Assembly: GCF_001426945.1 (NCBI RefSeq)
Contig: NZ_LMFS01000001.1
Coordinates: forward strand, 1,563,926 to 1,627,925
Reading direction: 5' to 3'
Length of the DNA stretch: 64,000 nt
Origin: Pseudolabrys sp. Root1462
GTDB lineage: Bacteria > Pseudomonadota > Alphaproteobacteria > Rhizobiales > Xanthobacteraceae
Shown here: one piece after another, positions 10,720 to 19,452 of the stretch
Position numbering within the stretch: the stretch's first letter is position 1
How the letters are laid out: every line of letters starts with the position of its first letter
The notes under the pieces: generated by a model
Seen by the model: only the letters and a program-made list of their open reading frames with translations
What the model was told of the DNA's origin: nothing
The model's database searches: none
Program-made: the position numbers and the translations under genes

Positions 10720-10879
10720 GCGAAAACATGGCGGGTCTGTGACCGCCGAACGCGGCAGCAATCACATTCATTTTGAATAACAGCGCCACCTCCGGCGTTA
10801 TTGTCACGCATCGGGCCGACGAGCGGGCCCGTGCGAGCAGGCCGGCAATCAGAAGCCGTGGGCCCATGGAGACTGAAAC

Positions 10880-11869
10880 ATGCACATTTCTCGACGCAAT
10901 CTATTCGCGACGGCTGCCGCCGCGGGTGCCGCATCCGCGCTCGCGCCGCTCGTTGCAATGCCGGTTTTGGCGGCGCCGCCGCCGGAGCCCATCAAGAGCA
11001 CCGGCGTTTATCGCTACAAGGTCGGCGATTATGAAGTCATCCAGCTTATGGATGGCGCGCGCACCATGCCGATGCCGGACCAGTTCGTGGTCAACGCCAG
11101 CAAAGACCAGGCGATCAAGGCCGCGGAAGCGGCCTACATGCCGGATGGCAAGGTGGTCATTCCATTCTCGCCGATGATCATCAACACCGGGTCCAAGCTG
11201 ATTGCGATCGACACCGGCAACGGCCTCGGCGCCTTTGCCGCCACCAAGGGCGCGGTCGGACAGGCGAGGCAGAACATGGCGGCGGCCGGTATCGATCCGA
11301 AGCAGATCGACATCGTCATCATCTCGCATTTCCATGGCGATCATATCGGCGGCCTGAAGAATGCCGATGGTTCACCGGCCTTCCCGAACGCAGAGATCAA
11401 GGTGCCGGCGACGGAACTCGCGTTCTGGAGCGACGAGGCCAATGCCAGTAAGGCCAACCCCTTCAATAGGGGGCAATTTCCGGCAGTCAAAAAGATGATG
11501 GATGGCATCAAGGTGTCGACCTACGAGGCGGACAAGGAAGTCGCACCGGGCATTACCTCGATTGCGACGCCAGGGCACACGCCGGGGCACACATCCTTCG
11601 TCGTCGCCTCGGGATCGAAGAAGATTCTGGTGCAGGTTGACGTCACCAACATCCCATCGCTGTTCCTTCGCCACCCTGACTGGCATGCGCTGTTCGACAA
11701 TGACGGCGATGTCGCGCAGGCCACCCGGCACAAGATCTACGACATGGCCGCGGCCGAGAAGATGACGGTGGTCGGCTATCACTTCCCGTATCCGTGCGTC
11801 GGGCACGTGGAAAAGGACGGGGCGGGGTATCGCCTGATCCCGGTGGCCTGGGACCCGAACGGCGCCTGA
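10880..11869 (+). CDS. MBL-fold metallohydrolase with Tat signal
   Basis: A 329-residue metallo-beta-lactamase-fold protein. The N-terminus (SRRNLFATAAAAGAASALAP) is a twin-arginine signal followed by a cleavage region near VLAAPP, so export in folded form is likely. The metal-binding motif is HFHGDHIGG (about residue 152), followed by PGHTPGHTS and later VGYHFPYPCVGH. Proteins of this group include quorum-quenching lactonases and other hydrolases; the substrate cannot be set from sequence. A strong terminator follows at 11891. Confidence 0.85.
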   Translation: MHISRRNLFATAAAAGAASALAPLVAMPVLAAPPPEPIKSTGVYRYKVGDYEVIQLMDGARTMPMPDQFVVNASKDQAIKAAEAAYMPDGKVVIPFSPMIINTGSKLIAIDTGNGLGAFAATKGAVGQARQNMAAAGIDPKQIDIVIISHFHGDHIGGLKNADGSPAFPNAEIKVPATELAFWSDEANASKANPFNRGQFPAVKKMMDGIKVSTYEADKEVAPGITSIATPGHTPGHTSFVVASGSKKILVQVDVTNIPSLFLRHPDWHALFDNDGDVAQATRHKIYDMAAAEKMTVVGYHFPYPCVGHVEKDGAGYRLIPVAWDPNGA

Positions 11870-11890
11870 TCGCGCCGCCCAAAACGAGCA

Positions 11891-11917
11891 AAGGCCGCCT
11901 CACGGGGCGGCCTTTTT
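11891..11917 (+). terminator. Rho-independent terminator
   Basis: A 9-bp stem AAGGCCGCC / GGCGGCCTT with a 6-base loop is followed by a T-run, 22 bases after the stop of the MBL-fold gene. It is a classic intrinsic terminator. Confidence 0.85.
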
Positions 11918-12196
11918 GCATTTCACTGCCCCGAATACCGGGATTGACCGGTTCCGTCGCCAGTCCTATATCGCCGCCCATGACGACGATTTGCACCAGC
12001 ACCGGATCGCGCCGCCGCCGTACCGCCACGGCACGGGCGCGCTTTGGCGTGTAAATCTGTCCCGTGCCGCCGGATTGGCCCGCGGCACCAAGTCCTTCCA
12101 GACCGCTTGCCTTCCGACCATTGAAACCGCTTCCTGTCAGGAGCATCCGCATTCTTCCGCCGTTCAGGCGGGGCATGAAGACAAAGGCTTAAGACC

Positions 12197-13255
12197 ATGG
12201 CGACAAAGGCAAAGATCGGCGTTCTCGGCGCCTCAGGGTATACCGGTTCAGAACTCGTGCGGATGCTGTTGCGTCACCCGCGCGCTGAGATCGTGCTGCT
12301 GACCGCTGAACGCTCCGCCGGCAAGCCGATGCGCGAGGTATTCCCGCAGTTCTCGCCCTATGAGTTGCCGACCCTGGTCGCCATCGAAGGTCTCGACTGG
12401 AAGAAGCTGGCGCTCGACGTCGTGTTCTGCGCGCTGCCGCATGCCACGACGCAGAAGGTGCTCAAGGAGCTGCTCAACGCCGCGCCCGACACCAAGGTGG
12501 TCGATCTGTCGGCCGACTTCCGTCTGTCGGACACCGCGGCTTACGCCACCTGGTATGGCCACGAGCATCATGCGCCGGAACTGCAGAAGGAAGCGGTCTA
12601 CGGCCTGGTCGAAATCCACCGGCGGGACATCCGCAAGGCGCGGCTGGTCGCCAACCCCGGCTGCTACACTTCATGCGCCCAGTTGCCGCTGACGCCACTG
12701 ATCAAGGCCAAGGCCATCGATCTCGACGAGATCGTCATCGACGCCAAGTCGGGCATGACCGGCGCCGGCCGCTCGGCCAAAGAGGCGATGCTGTTCTCGG
12801 AAGTGTCGGAAGGCTTCAACGCCTATGGGGTCGGTAAGCATCGGCACATGGCCGAGCTCGACCAGGAGTTCTCGGCGGCGGCGGGTCGGCCGGTGACGGT
12901 GAGCTTCACGCCGCATCTGCTGCCGCAGAACCGCGGCATCCTCTCGACCATCTATGTGCGCGGGCGGCGGGGCCGCACGGCGCAGGACCTGCACGAGATC
13001 CTGTCGAAGTTCTACGCCAAGGAGCCGTTCGTCCACGTTCTGCCGTTCGGCGAAACGCCGCATACGCGGCATGTGCGCGGCTCGAACATGACCATGATCG
13101 GCGTTGTCGGCGACCGCATCGAGGGCCGGGCGATCATCATCTCGGCGCTCGACAACCTGGTGAAGGGCGCTTCGGGTCAGGCGATCCAGAACATGAACCT
13201 GATCATGGGCTACCCGGAAACCATGGGCATCGATCAGGTCGCGCTATTTCCCTGA
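12197..13255 (+). CDS. argC: N-acetyl-gamma-glutamyl-phosphate reductase
   Basis: This 352-residue enzyme makes N-acetylglutamate semialdehyde from the acyl phosphate with NADPH, the third step of arginine synthesis. It has the N-terminal dinucleotide motif GVLGASGYTGSELVRML, the catalytic Cys in NPGCYTS (about residue 157) and the KSGMTGAGR and KHRHMAEL segments. It stands alone here, with about 280 bases before it in which I see no gene. The length is normal for the long ArgC type. Confidence 0.95.
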   Translation: MATKAKIGVLGASGYTGSELVRMLLRHPRAEIVLLTAERSAGKPMREVFPQFSPYELPTLVAIEGLDWKKLALDVVFCALPHATTQKVLKELLNAAPDTKVVDLSADFRLSDTAAYATWYGHEHHAPELQKEAVYGLVEIHRRDIRKARLVANPGCYTSCAQLPLTPLIKAKAIDLDEIVIDAKSGMTGAGRSAKEAMLFSEVSEGFNAYGVGKHRHMAELDQEFSAAAGRPVTVSFTPHLLPQNRGILSTIYVRGRRGRTAQDLHEILSKFYAKEPFVHVLPFGETPHTRHVRGSNMTMIGVVGDRIEGRAIIISALDNLVKGASGQAIQNMNLIMGYPETMGIDQVALFP

Positions 13256-13302
13256 ATCGCCACATCGAATAGGGTCGGGCGTCCTTGCCGGGAGGCCCGA
13301 CC

Positions 13303-14913
13303 ATGTTCGAGGTCGCAAACCAGCCGCCGCCGCTCGAGCCGTATAATCTCTTCGCCAGCGACGCTGTTCTCCGCGAGGCGGTGCGGCGCGAGCAGGCCGA
13401 ATGGGCCGAAAGCGGGCTCAACGCGCTCGGCGCCACGCTCGGCAAGCCGGAGACCGTGAAACTCGGCTTCGACGCCAACAAGTTCACACCGCAGCTCAAG
13501 ACCCTCGACCGCTACGGCCATCGGCTCGACGAGGTCGAATTCCATCCGGCCTGGCACGAACTGATGGCGATCGCGCTGCGCGCCGGGCTGCATTCGAGCC
13601 CGTGGGCGCACCCGCAGCCGGGCGCCCATGTTGCCCGGGCGGCGGGCACTTACATGCTCAACCAGATCGAGAGCGGGGTCTATTGCCCGGTGGCCATGAC
13701 CTATGGCGCGGTACCGACCTTGCGCCATTCTCCCGGCGTCGCCGTCGACTGGCTGCCGAAAATTTATGGCCGCGAGTACGACAAACGCTTCATCCCTGCG
13801 AAAGAGAAATCCGCGGCTCTGCTCGGCATGGGCATGACGGAGAACCAGGGCGGCTCGGACCTGCGCACCAACACGACGCGCGCGGAGGCGGCGGGCGATG
13901 GCTCGTACAGGCTGTTCGGCCACAAATGGTTCATGTCGGCGCCGATGTGCGACGCTTTCCTGGTGCTGGCTCAGACTGAGAAGGGTCTGAGCTGCTTCCT
14001 GCTGCCGCGTTTCATGCCGGACGGCGAGCGCAACGCCACCCACATCATCCGCCTCAAGGACAAACTCGGCAACCGCTCCAACGCCTCGAGCGAAGTCGAA
14101 TTCGTCGGCGCCTTTGCGCAGCTGATCGGTGAGGAGGGACGTGGCATCCCGACGATCATCGAGATGGGCAATCACACCCGGCTCGATTGCGCGATCGGCT
14201 CATCGTCGTTGATGCGCGCGGCGGTGGCGCAGGCGGTGCATCATGCTCGCCATCGCACCGTGTTTCAGAAGAAGCTGATCGACCAGCCGCTGATGACCAA
14301 CGTGCTTGCTGATCTGGCGCTCGAATGCGAGGCGGCGACGACGCTGACCTTCCGCCTGGCGCGCGCCTATGATGAGGATGACGAGGTCGCGACCGTGTTC
14401 CGCCGCGTCATCACGCCGGCGGCCAAGTTCTGGATCTGCAAGCGCACGCCGTTCGTCACGCTTGAGGCCATGGAGGTGCTCGGCGGCTCCGGCTACATCG
14501 AGGAAAGCGTGATGCCGCGGCTCTATCGCGAGGCGCCGGTCAACTCGATCTGGGAGGGCTCCGGCAATGTCATGTGCCTGGACGTGCTGCGGGCACTTGG
14601 ACGAACCGCGCATGCGAGCGAAATTCTGCGCGCCGAACTCGCCGGCGCGGGCGATCCGCGCCTCGAGAATTTCGTGGCGTCACTGGAGAAGCGCCTTGGC
14701 GGCGCCGAGCGCAATGATGAGGCCCAAGCGCGCGCGCTCACGCGCGATCTGGTGCTGGCATTGCAGGCAGCGCTGCTGATCAGGCATGCACCGGCGTATG
14801 TCGCCGATGCCTTCTGTGCGTCGCGCTTAACGGGTGCCGTCGGTGCCTTCGGTACGCTGCCGCCCGCTGCCGACGCGCGCGCCATCGTCGCGCGTGCCGC
14901 GTCGCTGCATTGA
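13303..14913 (+). CDS. aidB: AidB-type acyl-CoA dehydrogenase family protein
   Basis: This 536-residue flavoprotein of the acyl-CoA dehydrogenase fold best resembles AidB of the adaptive response to DNA alkylation. AidB-like features are MTENQGGSDLRTNTT near residue 185, WFMSAPMCDAFLVLAQ, the LGNRSNASSEVEF segment, and the C-terminal region with GGSGYIEES and REAPVNSIWEGSGNVMCLD. The ATG at 13303 has GGAGG eight bases upstream. It follows argC after 47 bases. No ada or other alkylation gene is nearby, so inducibility is untested. Confidence 0.88.
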   Translation: MFEVANQPPPLEPYNLFASDAVLREAVRREQAEWAESGLNALGATLGKPETVKLGFDANKFTPQLKTLDRYGHRLDEVEFHPAWHELMAIALRAGLHSSPWAHPQPGAHVARAAGTYMLNQIESGVYCPVAMTYGAVPTLRHSPGVAVDWLPKIYGREYDKRFIPAKEKSAALLGMGMTENQGGSDLRTNTTRAEAAGDGSYRLFGHKWFMSAPMCDAFLVLAQTEKGLSCFLLPRFMPDGERNATHIIRLKDKLGNRSNASSEVEFVGAFAQLIGEEGRGIPTIIEMGNHTRLDCAIGSSSLMRAAVAQAVHHARHRTVFQKKLIDQPLMTNVLADLALECEAATTLTFRLARAYDEDDEVATVFRRVITPAAKFWICKRTPFVTLEAMEVLGGSGYIEESVMPRLYREAPVNSIWEGSGNVMCLDVLRALGRTAHASEILRAELAGAGDPRLENFVASLEKRLGGAERNDEAQARALTRDLVLALQAALLIRHAPAYVADAFCASRLTGAVGAFGTLPPAADARAIVARAASLH

Positions 14914-14917
14914 AGCG

Positions 14918-15316
14918 TCAGAGCTTGCCGAAGATCGCAAGCACCAGGGCCGCCTGCGCGATGAAGCCGACGCAGAAGGCGAGCGTACGCAGCACCGGCA
15001 CGCCGAGCGCGTAGACGATGGCATGCGCCAGCCGAGCCCAGAAATAAACGGCGCAGGCGATCACCGTGCCGCGCGACGAATAGCCGATATTGTCGAGGAT
15101 CAGCACCAGCGGAGCGAACACGACAAGGTTATCGACCGCATTGGTGTGGGCGAAATAAAGCCGCTGAGCCCACGGGGTTTGCGGCTTGTCGTCGCGCGAC
15201 GGATTGGCGAGCGCGCCCCACAGGCCGCGCACCATGACGCGGTCGAGAATATAGGGGATCCACAGCACCCCGGTCAGGATGACTGTGAAGGTAAGCCACA
15301 TCAGTTCGCGCGACAT
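14918..15316 (-). CDS. MAPEG family membrane protein
   Basis: A protein of about 132 residues with four hydrophobic segments and the MAPEG signature region (QRLYFAHTNAVDNLVVFAPLVL, then YFWARLAHAIVYALG). Family members are membrane glutathione transferases and peroxidases; most bacterial ones are uncharacterised. The start at 15316 (MSRELMWLTF) is preferred over an ATG 27 bases upstream, because it starts just before the first membrane segment. It is convergent with aidB and ends four bases from it. Confidence 0.85.
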   Translation of the reverse strand: MSRELMWLTFTVILTGVLWIPYILDRVMVRGLWGALANPSRDDKPQTPWAQRLYFAHTNAVDNLVVFAPLVLILDNIGYSSRGTVIACAVYFWARLAHAIVYALGVPVLRTLAFCVGFIAQAALVLAIFGKL

Positions 15317-15457
15317 CGCAGCCTCCGTGTCCGACTCCGGCACTAGCCGGCGGCGCGGAGCCTAGCCCATCGGCCGCGCCGCGGCCATCGAGGCTTCCGT
15401 GACAGGTGGATAAGCCGCGCATGATCGGGGCGCCGCCAAGCGGCTTGTCCGGTCGTG

Positions 15458-16645
15458 CTACTCGCGCAGGAAGGATTCCAGCTCGGCGAGGAAGCGCGGC
15501 CAGGCCGGTTCGCCCGCCAGCAGCACGTGGTTGTCGCTCTCGAGCGTCACGAAGCGCGCGTCGGGGATGGTTGACGCGATCAGGCGTCCTTGCTCCAGCG
15601 GTACCACACCATCGTGGCGGCAGTGCAGAACCAGGGTCGGTACGCGCACCTTCGGCAGCAGTGCCACCACGTCGATGTCGTCGCAGGCATTGCGGATGCG
15701 GAGGGCGTTTTCGGCGCTCGTGGTGACGCGCTGCAGATCGGCGACCCATTTGATCTGCTCGGGCGAACCGCTCGGGATGAACATTGAGGCGAAAGCGCGC
15801 ATGAAAGCGGAGTTCTCGTCACCCCAGCCCTGCCGCAACATCGACAGGAACGTCTCGGCCTTTTCAGCTTCGCTCTCGGAGCCGCGCCGTTTGCGCCCCT
15901 GGGCATAGGCGCCGAGCAGCACCAGCTTCGAGACGCGTTCCGGGTGGCGGGCGGCATAGTCGATCGCGACGGCGGCGGCCTGCGAGATCCCCAGTACGGC
16001 GAAACGCTCGATATTCGCGGCGTTCACGACAGCATCGAAATCCTGTCTGAAGGCCTCGAATGAAATGTCGCTAACGTCGCGGTCCGAAAGCCCGGTGCCG
16101 CGACCGTCGTAGCGGATCAGGCGGTGCCGTTCGGCGAGCCAATGTAGAAACGGCTTCCAGGCCGGGCTGTCCCAGTCATGTTCGACGTGTGTCAGCCAGT
16201 TGGCCGCTTTGAGCAGTGGCGGCCCGGCGCCGACCGTGGCGCAGGCAATGCTGACCCCGTCAGTACTGCGGCAAAACGAAATTTCCTGTTTCGGTGATGG
16301 GGCGGCCCGCTCCGAAACGAAGTCGGGCGGCACGGCGGTTTCCTCAACCGGCATCACAAAGCGGAAGCCTTTGCGGATAACGGTGCGGATGAACTGCTGC
16401 CGCTGGCCGTTATCCCCGAGCGCCTTGCGAGCCGCATTGATGCGGCTGTCGAGCGTCGAATCGGAAACGATGCGGCCATCCCAGACGGCGGCGATCAGGT
16501 CGTCCTTGCTGACGACGCGACTGCGATTGCGGATCAGATAGACCAGCAGGTCGAAAACCTGCGGTTCGAGCGACACCGGCTCGCCGCGCGCGAAAAGTTC
16601 GCGCCGGTCGGGGTCCAAACGGTGATTTTCAAACAAATACGGCAT
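15458..16645 (-). CDS. Winged-helix regulator fused to an alpha/beta hydrolase
   Basis: A 395-residue fusion. Residues 1-105 are an OmpR/CadC-type winged helix (LEPQVFDLLVYLIRNRSRVVSKDDLI, then STLDSRINAARKALGD and RTVIRKGFRFV). Residues 125-395 are an alpha/beta hydrolase with RYDGRGTGLSD, a nucleophile elbow reading GISQA instead of GxSxG, a late acid in CRHDGVVP and His in SDNHVLL. No membrane segment separates the two parts. Such proteins are widespread in Rhizobiales, but their ligands are unknown; the hydrolase may act as a ligand sensor. The start at 16645 (MPYLFENHRLD) begins directly with the domain. Confidence 0.85.
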   Translation of the reverse strand: MPYLFENHRLDPDRRELFARGEPVSLEPQVFDLLVYLIRNRSRVVSKDDLIAAVWDGRIVSDSTLDSRINAARKALGDNGQRQQFIRTVIRKGFRFVMPVEETAVPPDFVSERAAPSPKQEISFCRSTDGVSIACATVGAGPPLLKAANWLTHVEHDWDSPAWKPFLHWLAERHRLIRYDGRGTGLSDRDVSDISFEAFRQDFDAVVNAANIERFAVLGISQAAAVAIDYAARHPERVSKLVLLGAYAQGRKRRGSESEAEKAETFLSMLRQGWGDENSAFMRAFASMFIPSGSPEQIKWVADLQRVTTSAENALRIRNACDDIDVVALLPKVRVPTLVLHCRHDGVVPLEQGRLIASTIPDARFVTLESDNHVLLAGEPAWPRFLAELESFLRE

Positions 16646-16783
16646 GGCGGCGATTCTACCCCGCGTCCGGGCCGAGCGAAACCAAGTTCTTCTCAAGGGA
16701 AAATCAAGCCGGCCCCAAAGCACGCGGGACGGGGATAGCGCATGCCTCTCCCGGAGAACAACTCATGCTGAAAAGGGGCGACC

Positions 16784-17011
16784 ATGCAGAACGAAATGCG
16801 GAGCCGTACCGACGACACCATAGACTTCGATCACTACCGTAGCGTTGCGGGCATCCTGCGGCTTAAGGCATCGATCGACATCATGCGCGGCGCGGGTCCG
16901 GCGCTTCTGCTGGCCGCCTCCGCAGCCGCGGTGCTGCTCGTGGCTGTCATCACTCTCGGGTCGCCCGATCCGGCGCGCGTCGCCACCGCGGCATCGGCCC
17001 AGACCCGCTGA
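16784..17011 (+). CDS. Small single-span membrane protein, hypothetical
   Basis: A 75-residue protein with one strong hydrophobic segment (GPALLLAASAAAVLLVAVITLG, residues 38-59) after a polar N-terminus. I do not recognise it. A purine-rich AAAAGGGG stretch eight bases before the ATG serves as ribosome site. It lies 34 bases before the MddA-like gene in the same direction and may be cotranscribed. Confidence 0.55.
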   Translation: MQNEMRSRTDDTIDFDHYRSVAGILRLKASIDIMRGAGPALLLAASAAAVLLVAVITLGSPDPARVATAASAQTR

Positions 17012-17045
17012 TCCCACATCAATTCCAAATTCAAGGAGTGAGGCT

Positions 17046-17813
17046 ATGAGGCATCTTTTGGCATTCCTCTATGGCGTCGCCGCCTATCTGTTGTTCTTCG
17101 CCACCTTCAACTATGCGATCGCCTTCATCGCGGGCGTTGGCGTGCCGAAGACCATCGACAGCGGCGAGCAGGGATCACCGTTGGCGGCGATCGTCATCGA
17201 CATCGCCTTGGTATCGCTGTTTGCAGTTCAGCATAGCGTCATGGCGCGGCGCGGATTCAAGGCATGGTGGACACGATTTATTTCACCGGCGATCGAGCGT
17301 TCGACCTATGTGCTGGCGGCGACACTGGCATTGGCGTTCCTGATGTGGCAGTGGCGTCCGTTGCCGGCCGTGGTCTGGCAGGTGAGCGATCCGACTCTCG
17401 CAGGGGCGTTGTACGCGCTGGCGGCCTTTGGCTGGTTCGTGGCGCTGTCGAGCACATTCCTGCTCAATCATCTGGAGCTGGTCGGCCTGCATCAGGTGTT
17501 CGCCAGCCTGACGCGCAAGCCAATGCCGCAAGCGACGTTCCGCACGCCGCTCTACTACCGACTGGTGCGGCATCCGATCTATGTCGGCTTCATCGTTGCG
17601 TTCTGGGTGACGCCGCACATGACAGTCGGACATCTTCTGTTCGCCGCCGCGACCACGGCCTACATCTTCGTCGGCATTGCACTGGAAGAACGCGATCTCA
17701 TCGCGATGTTCGGCGATGAATATCGCCGCTATCGGGAGCGTGTCGGCATGATCGTGCCGAGGCTGCGCCGGACGCAGCCGCGCCAGGTCAGCCCGTCACC
17801 GAGCGGGCAATGA
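17046..17813 (+). CDS. mddA: Methanethiol S-methyltransferase-like membrane protein (MddA/NnrU family)
   Basis: A 255-residue protein with five to six hydrophobic segments and the ICMT-like C-terminal motif YYRLVRHPIYVGFIVAFWV, followed by LEERDLIAMFGDEYRRYRERVGMIVP. It matches the MddA type that methylates methanethiol to dimethyl sulfide with S-adenosylmethionine. The N-terminal FAVQHSVMARRGFKAWWTRF segment is typical of this group. AAGGAGTGAGG precedes the ATG. Its 3' end overlaps the convergent TSUP exporter by 26 bases, and it neighbours persulfide genes, which fits a sulfur role. The family also holds uncharacterised NnrU-like proteins. Confidence 0.7.
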   Translation: MRHLLAFLYGVAAYLLFFATFNYAIAFIAGVGVPKTIDSGEQGSPLAAIVIDIALVSLFAVQHSVMARRGFKAWWTRFISPAIERSTYVLAATLALAFLMWQWRPLPAVVWQVSDPTLAGALYALAAFGWFVALSSTFLLNHLELVGLHQVFASLTRKPMPQATFRTPLYYRLVRHPIYVGFIVAFWVTPHMTVGHLLFAAATTAYIFVGIALEERDLIAMFGDEYRRYRERVGMIVPRLRRTQPRQVSPSPSGQ

Positions 17814-18567
17814 CATAGAGTCCGACGACGATGACGATGCCGGAGAACACCCGCGTCAGCGCGTGCTTGTGGCCGGCGAGATGGCGGGCGAGGCGGGTTC
17901 CGGCGAACCCGCCCAGCGCGCCGCCGGCAATGAACAGAAAGGCGAGCGGCCAATCGACCAGGCCGGACCACGCGTAGCTCGCCGCGGTGGTGGCCCCGAA
18001 AGCGGTAACCGAGACCAGGGAAGAGCCGATGGCGTTGATGAGCGGCATCGCGGTAGCGCCGATCAGTCCCGGAACGATAAGAAAGCCGCCGCCAATGCCG
18101 AAGAATCCCGAGAGCGCGCCGACGACGACGCCGCCGCCGATCAGCCAGGGCAGCAGCGTCGCGCGCGTTTCGGCGGTTAGTTTAACGTCCGGGTCGCCGG
18201 CGCTTTTGCGCGGCCGCAGCATCAACACGCCGACGACGACCATCAGCGCGCCGAACAGCGACAGCAGGCGCGCGCCATCGACCATCTTGCCGACCTGCGC
18301 GCCGATCGCGGCGCCAGCCATACCGGAAACCGCGAAGACAAGGGCGCAGCCCCACTTGACGGTGCGGGCGCGGGCGTGGCCGGCGAGATTGGCGGCGGCG
18401 CTCGCCGCGACCGCGATGGCGCTGGTGCCGATCGCGACATGAGGCGATGACACCCCGACCACGTAGACGAGCAGCGGGACGGCGAGGATTGAGCCGCCGC
18501 CGCCGATCAGGCCGAGCGTGAAGCCGACGAGGCTGCCGGACGCAATGGCGAGGACGTGCTGCAACAT
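17788..18567 (-). CDS. TSUP (TauE/SafE) sulfur-compound exporter
   Basis: A 259-residue protein with seven to eight membrane segments of the TSUP family. It starts with GSLVGFTLGLIGGGGSILAVPLLVY, and the repeat in the second half reads LSGFFGIGGGFLIVPGLI; these paired Gly-rich motifs are the family signature. Members export sulfite, sulfoacetate or related anions. It is last in the bigR-rhodanese-TSUP group on the minus strand. The context suggests release of sulfite formed by the persulfide dioxygenase, or movement of sulfur species under repressor control. Confidence 0.85.
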   Translation of the reverse strand: MLQHVLAIASGSLVGFTLGLIGGGGSILAVPLLVYVVGVSSPHVAIGTSAIAVAASAAANLAGHARARTVKWGCALVFAVSGMAGAAIGAQVGKMVDGARLLSLFGALMVVVGVLMLRPRKSAGDPDVKLTAETRATLLPWLIGGGVVVGALSGFFGIGGGFLIVPGLIGATAMPLINAIGSSLVSVTAFGATTAASYAWSGLVDWPLAFLFIAGGALGGFAGTRLARHLAGHKHALTRVFSGIVIVVGLYVIARSVTG

Positions 18568-18592
18568 GGCCGCTCCGGACTAGCCGCGCGGC

Positions 18593-18975
18593 CTACGCGC
18601 GGAACATCGAGGTGAGCCGCTTCAGCAAGCCGTCCTGGCCGCTTTTGGTTCCGGGCTCGCGCGCCGGCGTTGCCGAGGTGGCGAAACCGGCGCGCTTCCA
18701 GCCTTCGATGCCGCCACTCATTACGTAGACGTCGCATTGGCCTGCGGCTGAGGCGAGGCGTCCGGCGTTCATCGCGGTGCGCCCGCCCGACTTGCAGTGA
18801 TAGATCAGCACCGTATCGCCGGCGCGCAGCACCGAATCCGGTCCGATCTGCGACAAGGCGTGATGGCGCGCGCCGGAATGTTCTCGCCGGCGTACTCGTT
18901 GGTCTCGCGGATATCGATCAGCGTGGCGCCAGCCTTGACGAGTTCGGCGGCGCGCTCGGGCGAAATGGTTTTCAT
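18593..18975 (-). pseudogene. Rhodanese-domain protein, interrupted by a frameshift
   Basis: Reading from 18975 gives MKTISPERAAELVKAGATL, then DIRETNEYAGENIPAR, a normal rhodanese start, with its frame shifting in a GCGCGCGC run near 18867-18873. The remainder (HHALSQIGPDSVL, then YHCKSGGRTAMNAGRLA with the catalytic Cys, ending at 18593) continues in another frame. Removing one GC pair from the run would restore PARHHALSQI. As written, the first frame stops after about 57 residues and the second could only start internally. Either the gene is broken by dinucleotide slippage or the base call is wrong. It sits between bigR and the TSUP exporter. Confidence 0.8.
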
Positions 18976-19018
18976 TGTTCTTGTCCTGTGGAGAGGGAAG
19001 GGCGTGTTATCAGTCCGC

Positions 19019-19354
19019 CTAGGGGCAGTAGATGTCCTTGAGCAGCGCGAGCAGACGTCCGGCGTGTTCGTCGACGATGCGGTAGTAGATGGTCTGGCCG
19101 TCGCGCCGCGTGGCGACGAGGCCGTCGTCGCGCATCTTGGCGAGATGCTGTGACAGCGCCGACTGACTGAGTTCGACGGCTTCGGTCAGCGCGCCGACCG
19201 AGGCTTCGCCGACGGAAGCGAGACGACAGAGAATCAGCAGCCGGTTTTCGTTGGCGAGAAGCTTCAGCAGCGAAGCCGCCTCGGCGGCCTTGCGTTCAAG
19301 CTGGTTCATGCTCTTATCGGCTGGCAGGGTCTTGGCGACTGACGATGACCGCAT
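19019..19354 (-). CDS. bigR: BigR/SqrR-type ArsR-family persulfide-sensing repressor
   Basis: A 111-residue winged-helix ArsR protein with helix-turn-helix ALTEAVELSQSALSQHLAKMRDDGLV and wing TRRDGQTIYYRI. Two cysteines, C43 (LILCRLA) and C110 (DIYCP), sit where BigR and SqrR have the pair that forms a di- or polysulfide bridge and lifts repression. Starting at 19354 puts an AAAGG site before the ATG; a second Met at 19309 is possible. It is divergent from the persulfide dioxygenase, with an AT-rich operator candidate between. Confidence 0.88.
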   Translation of the reverse strand: MRSSSVAKTLPADKSMNQLERKAAEAASLLKLLANENRLLILCRLASVGEASVGALTEAVELSQSALSQHLAKMRDDGLVATRRDGQTIYYRIVDEHAGRLLALLKDIYCP

Positions 19355-19367
19355 CGGGAACCTTTAT

Positions 19368-19398
19368 ATTAGGTATTGCTAAATTAGGTATGCCGAAT
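19368..19398. promoter_or_regulatory. Putative BigR operator in the divergent bigR/blh region
   Basis: In a markedly AT-rich 98-base divergent region, ATTAGGTAT occurs twice as a direct repeat with 15-base period (19368-19376 and 19383-19391). The second copy forms ATTA-N8-GAAT (19383-19398), one base off the ATTC-N8-GAAT dyad seen before soxY and soxC, and is followed by ATAT as at those sites. Placement next to both starts suits autoregulation. The function is inferred. Confidence 0.6.
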
Positions 19399-19452
19399 AT
19401 ATCCGTCAAGTCCGGACAGGGTTTCGTCGGGTGAAGATGAAGGAGCGGGGCG

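Noticed and set aside
10766..10778. ATTC-N5-GAAT before the Tat-exported MBL-fold gene
   Set aside because: The spacer is 5, not 8, the GAATAT extension is absent and the gene has no sulfur link.
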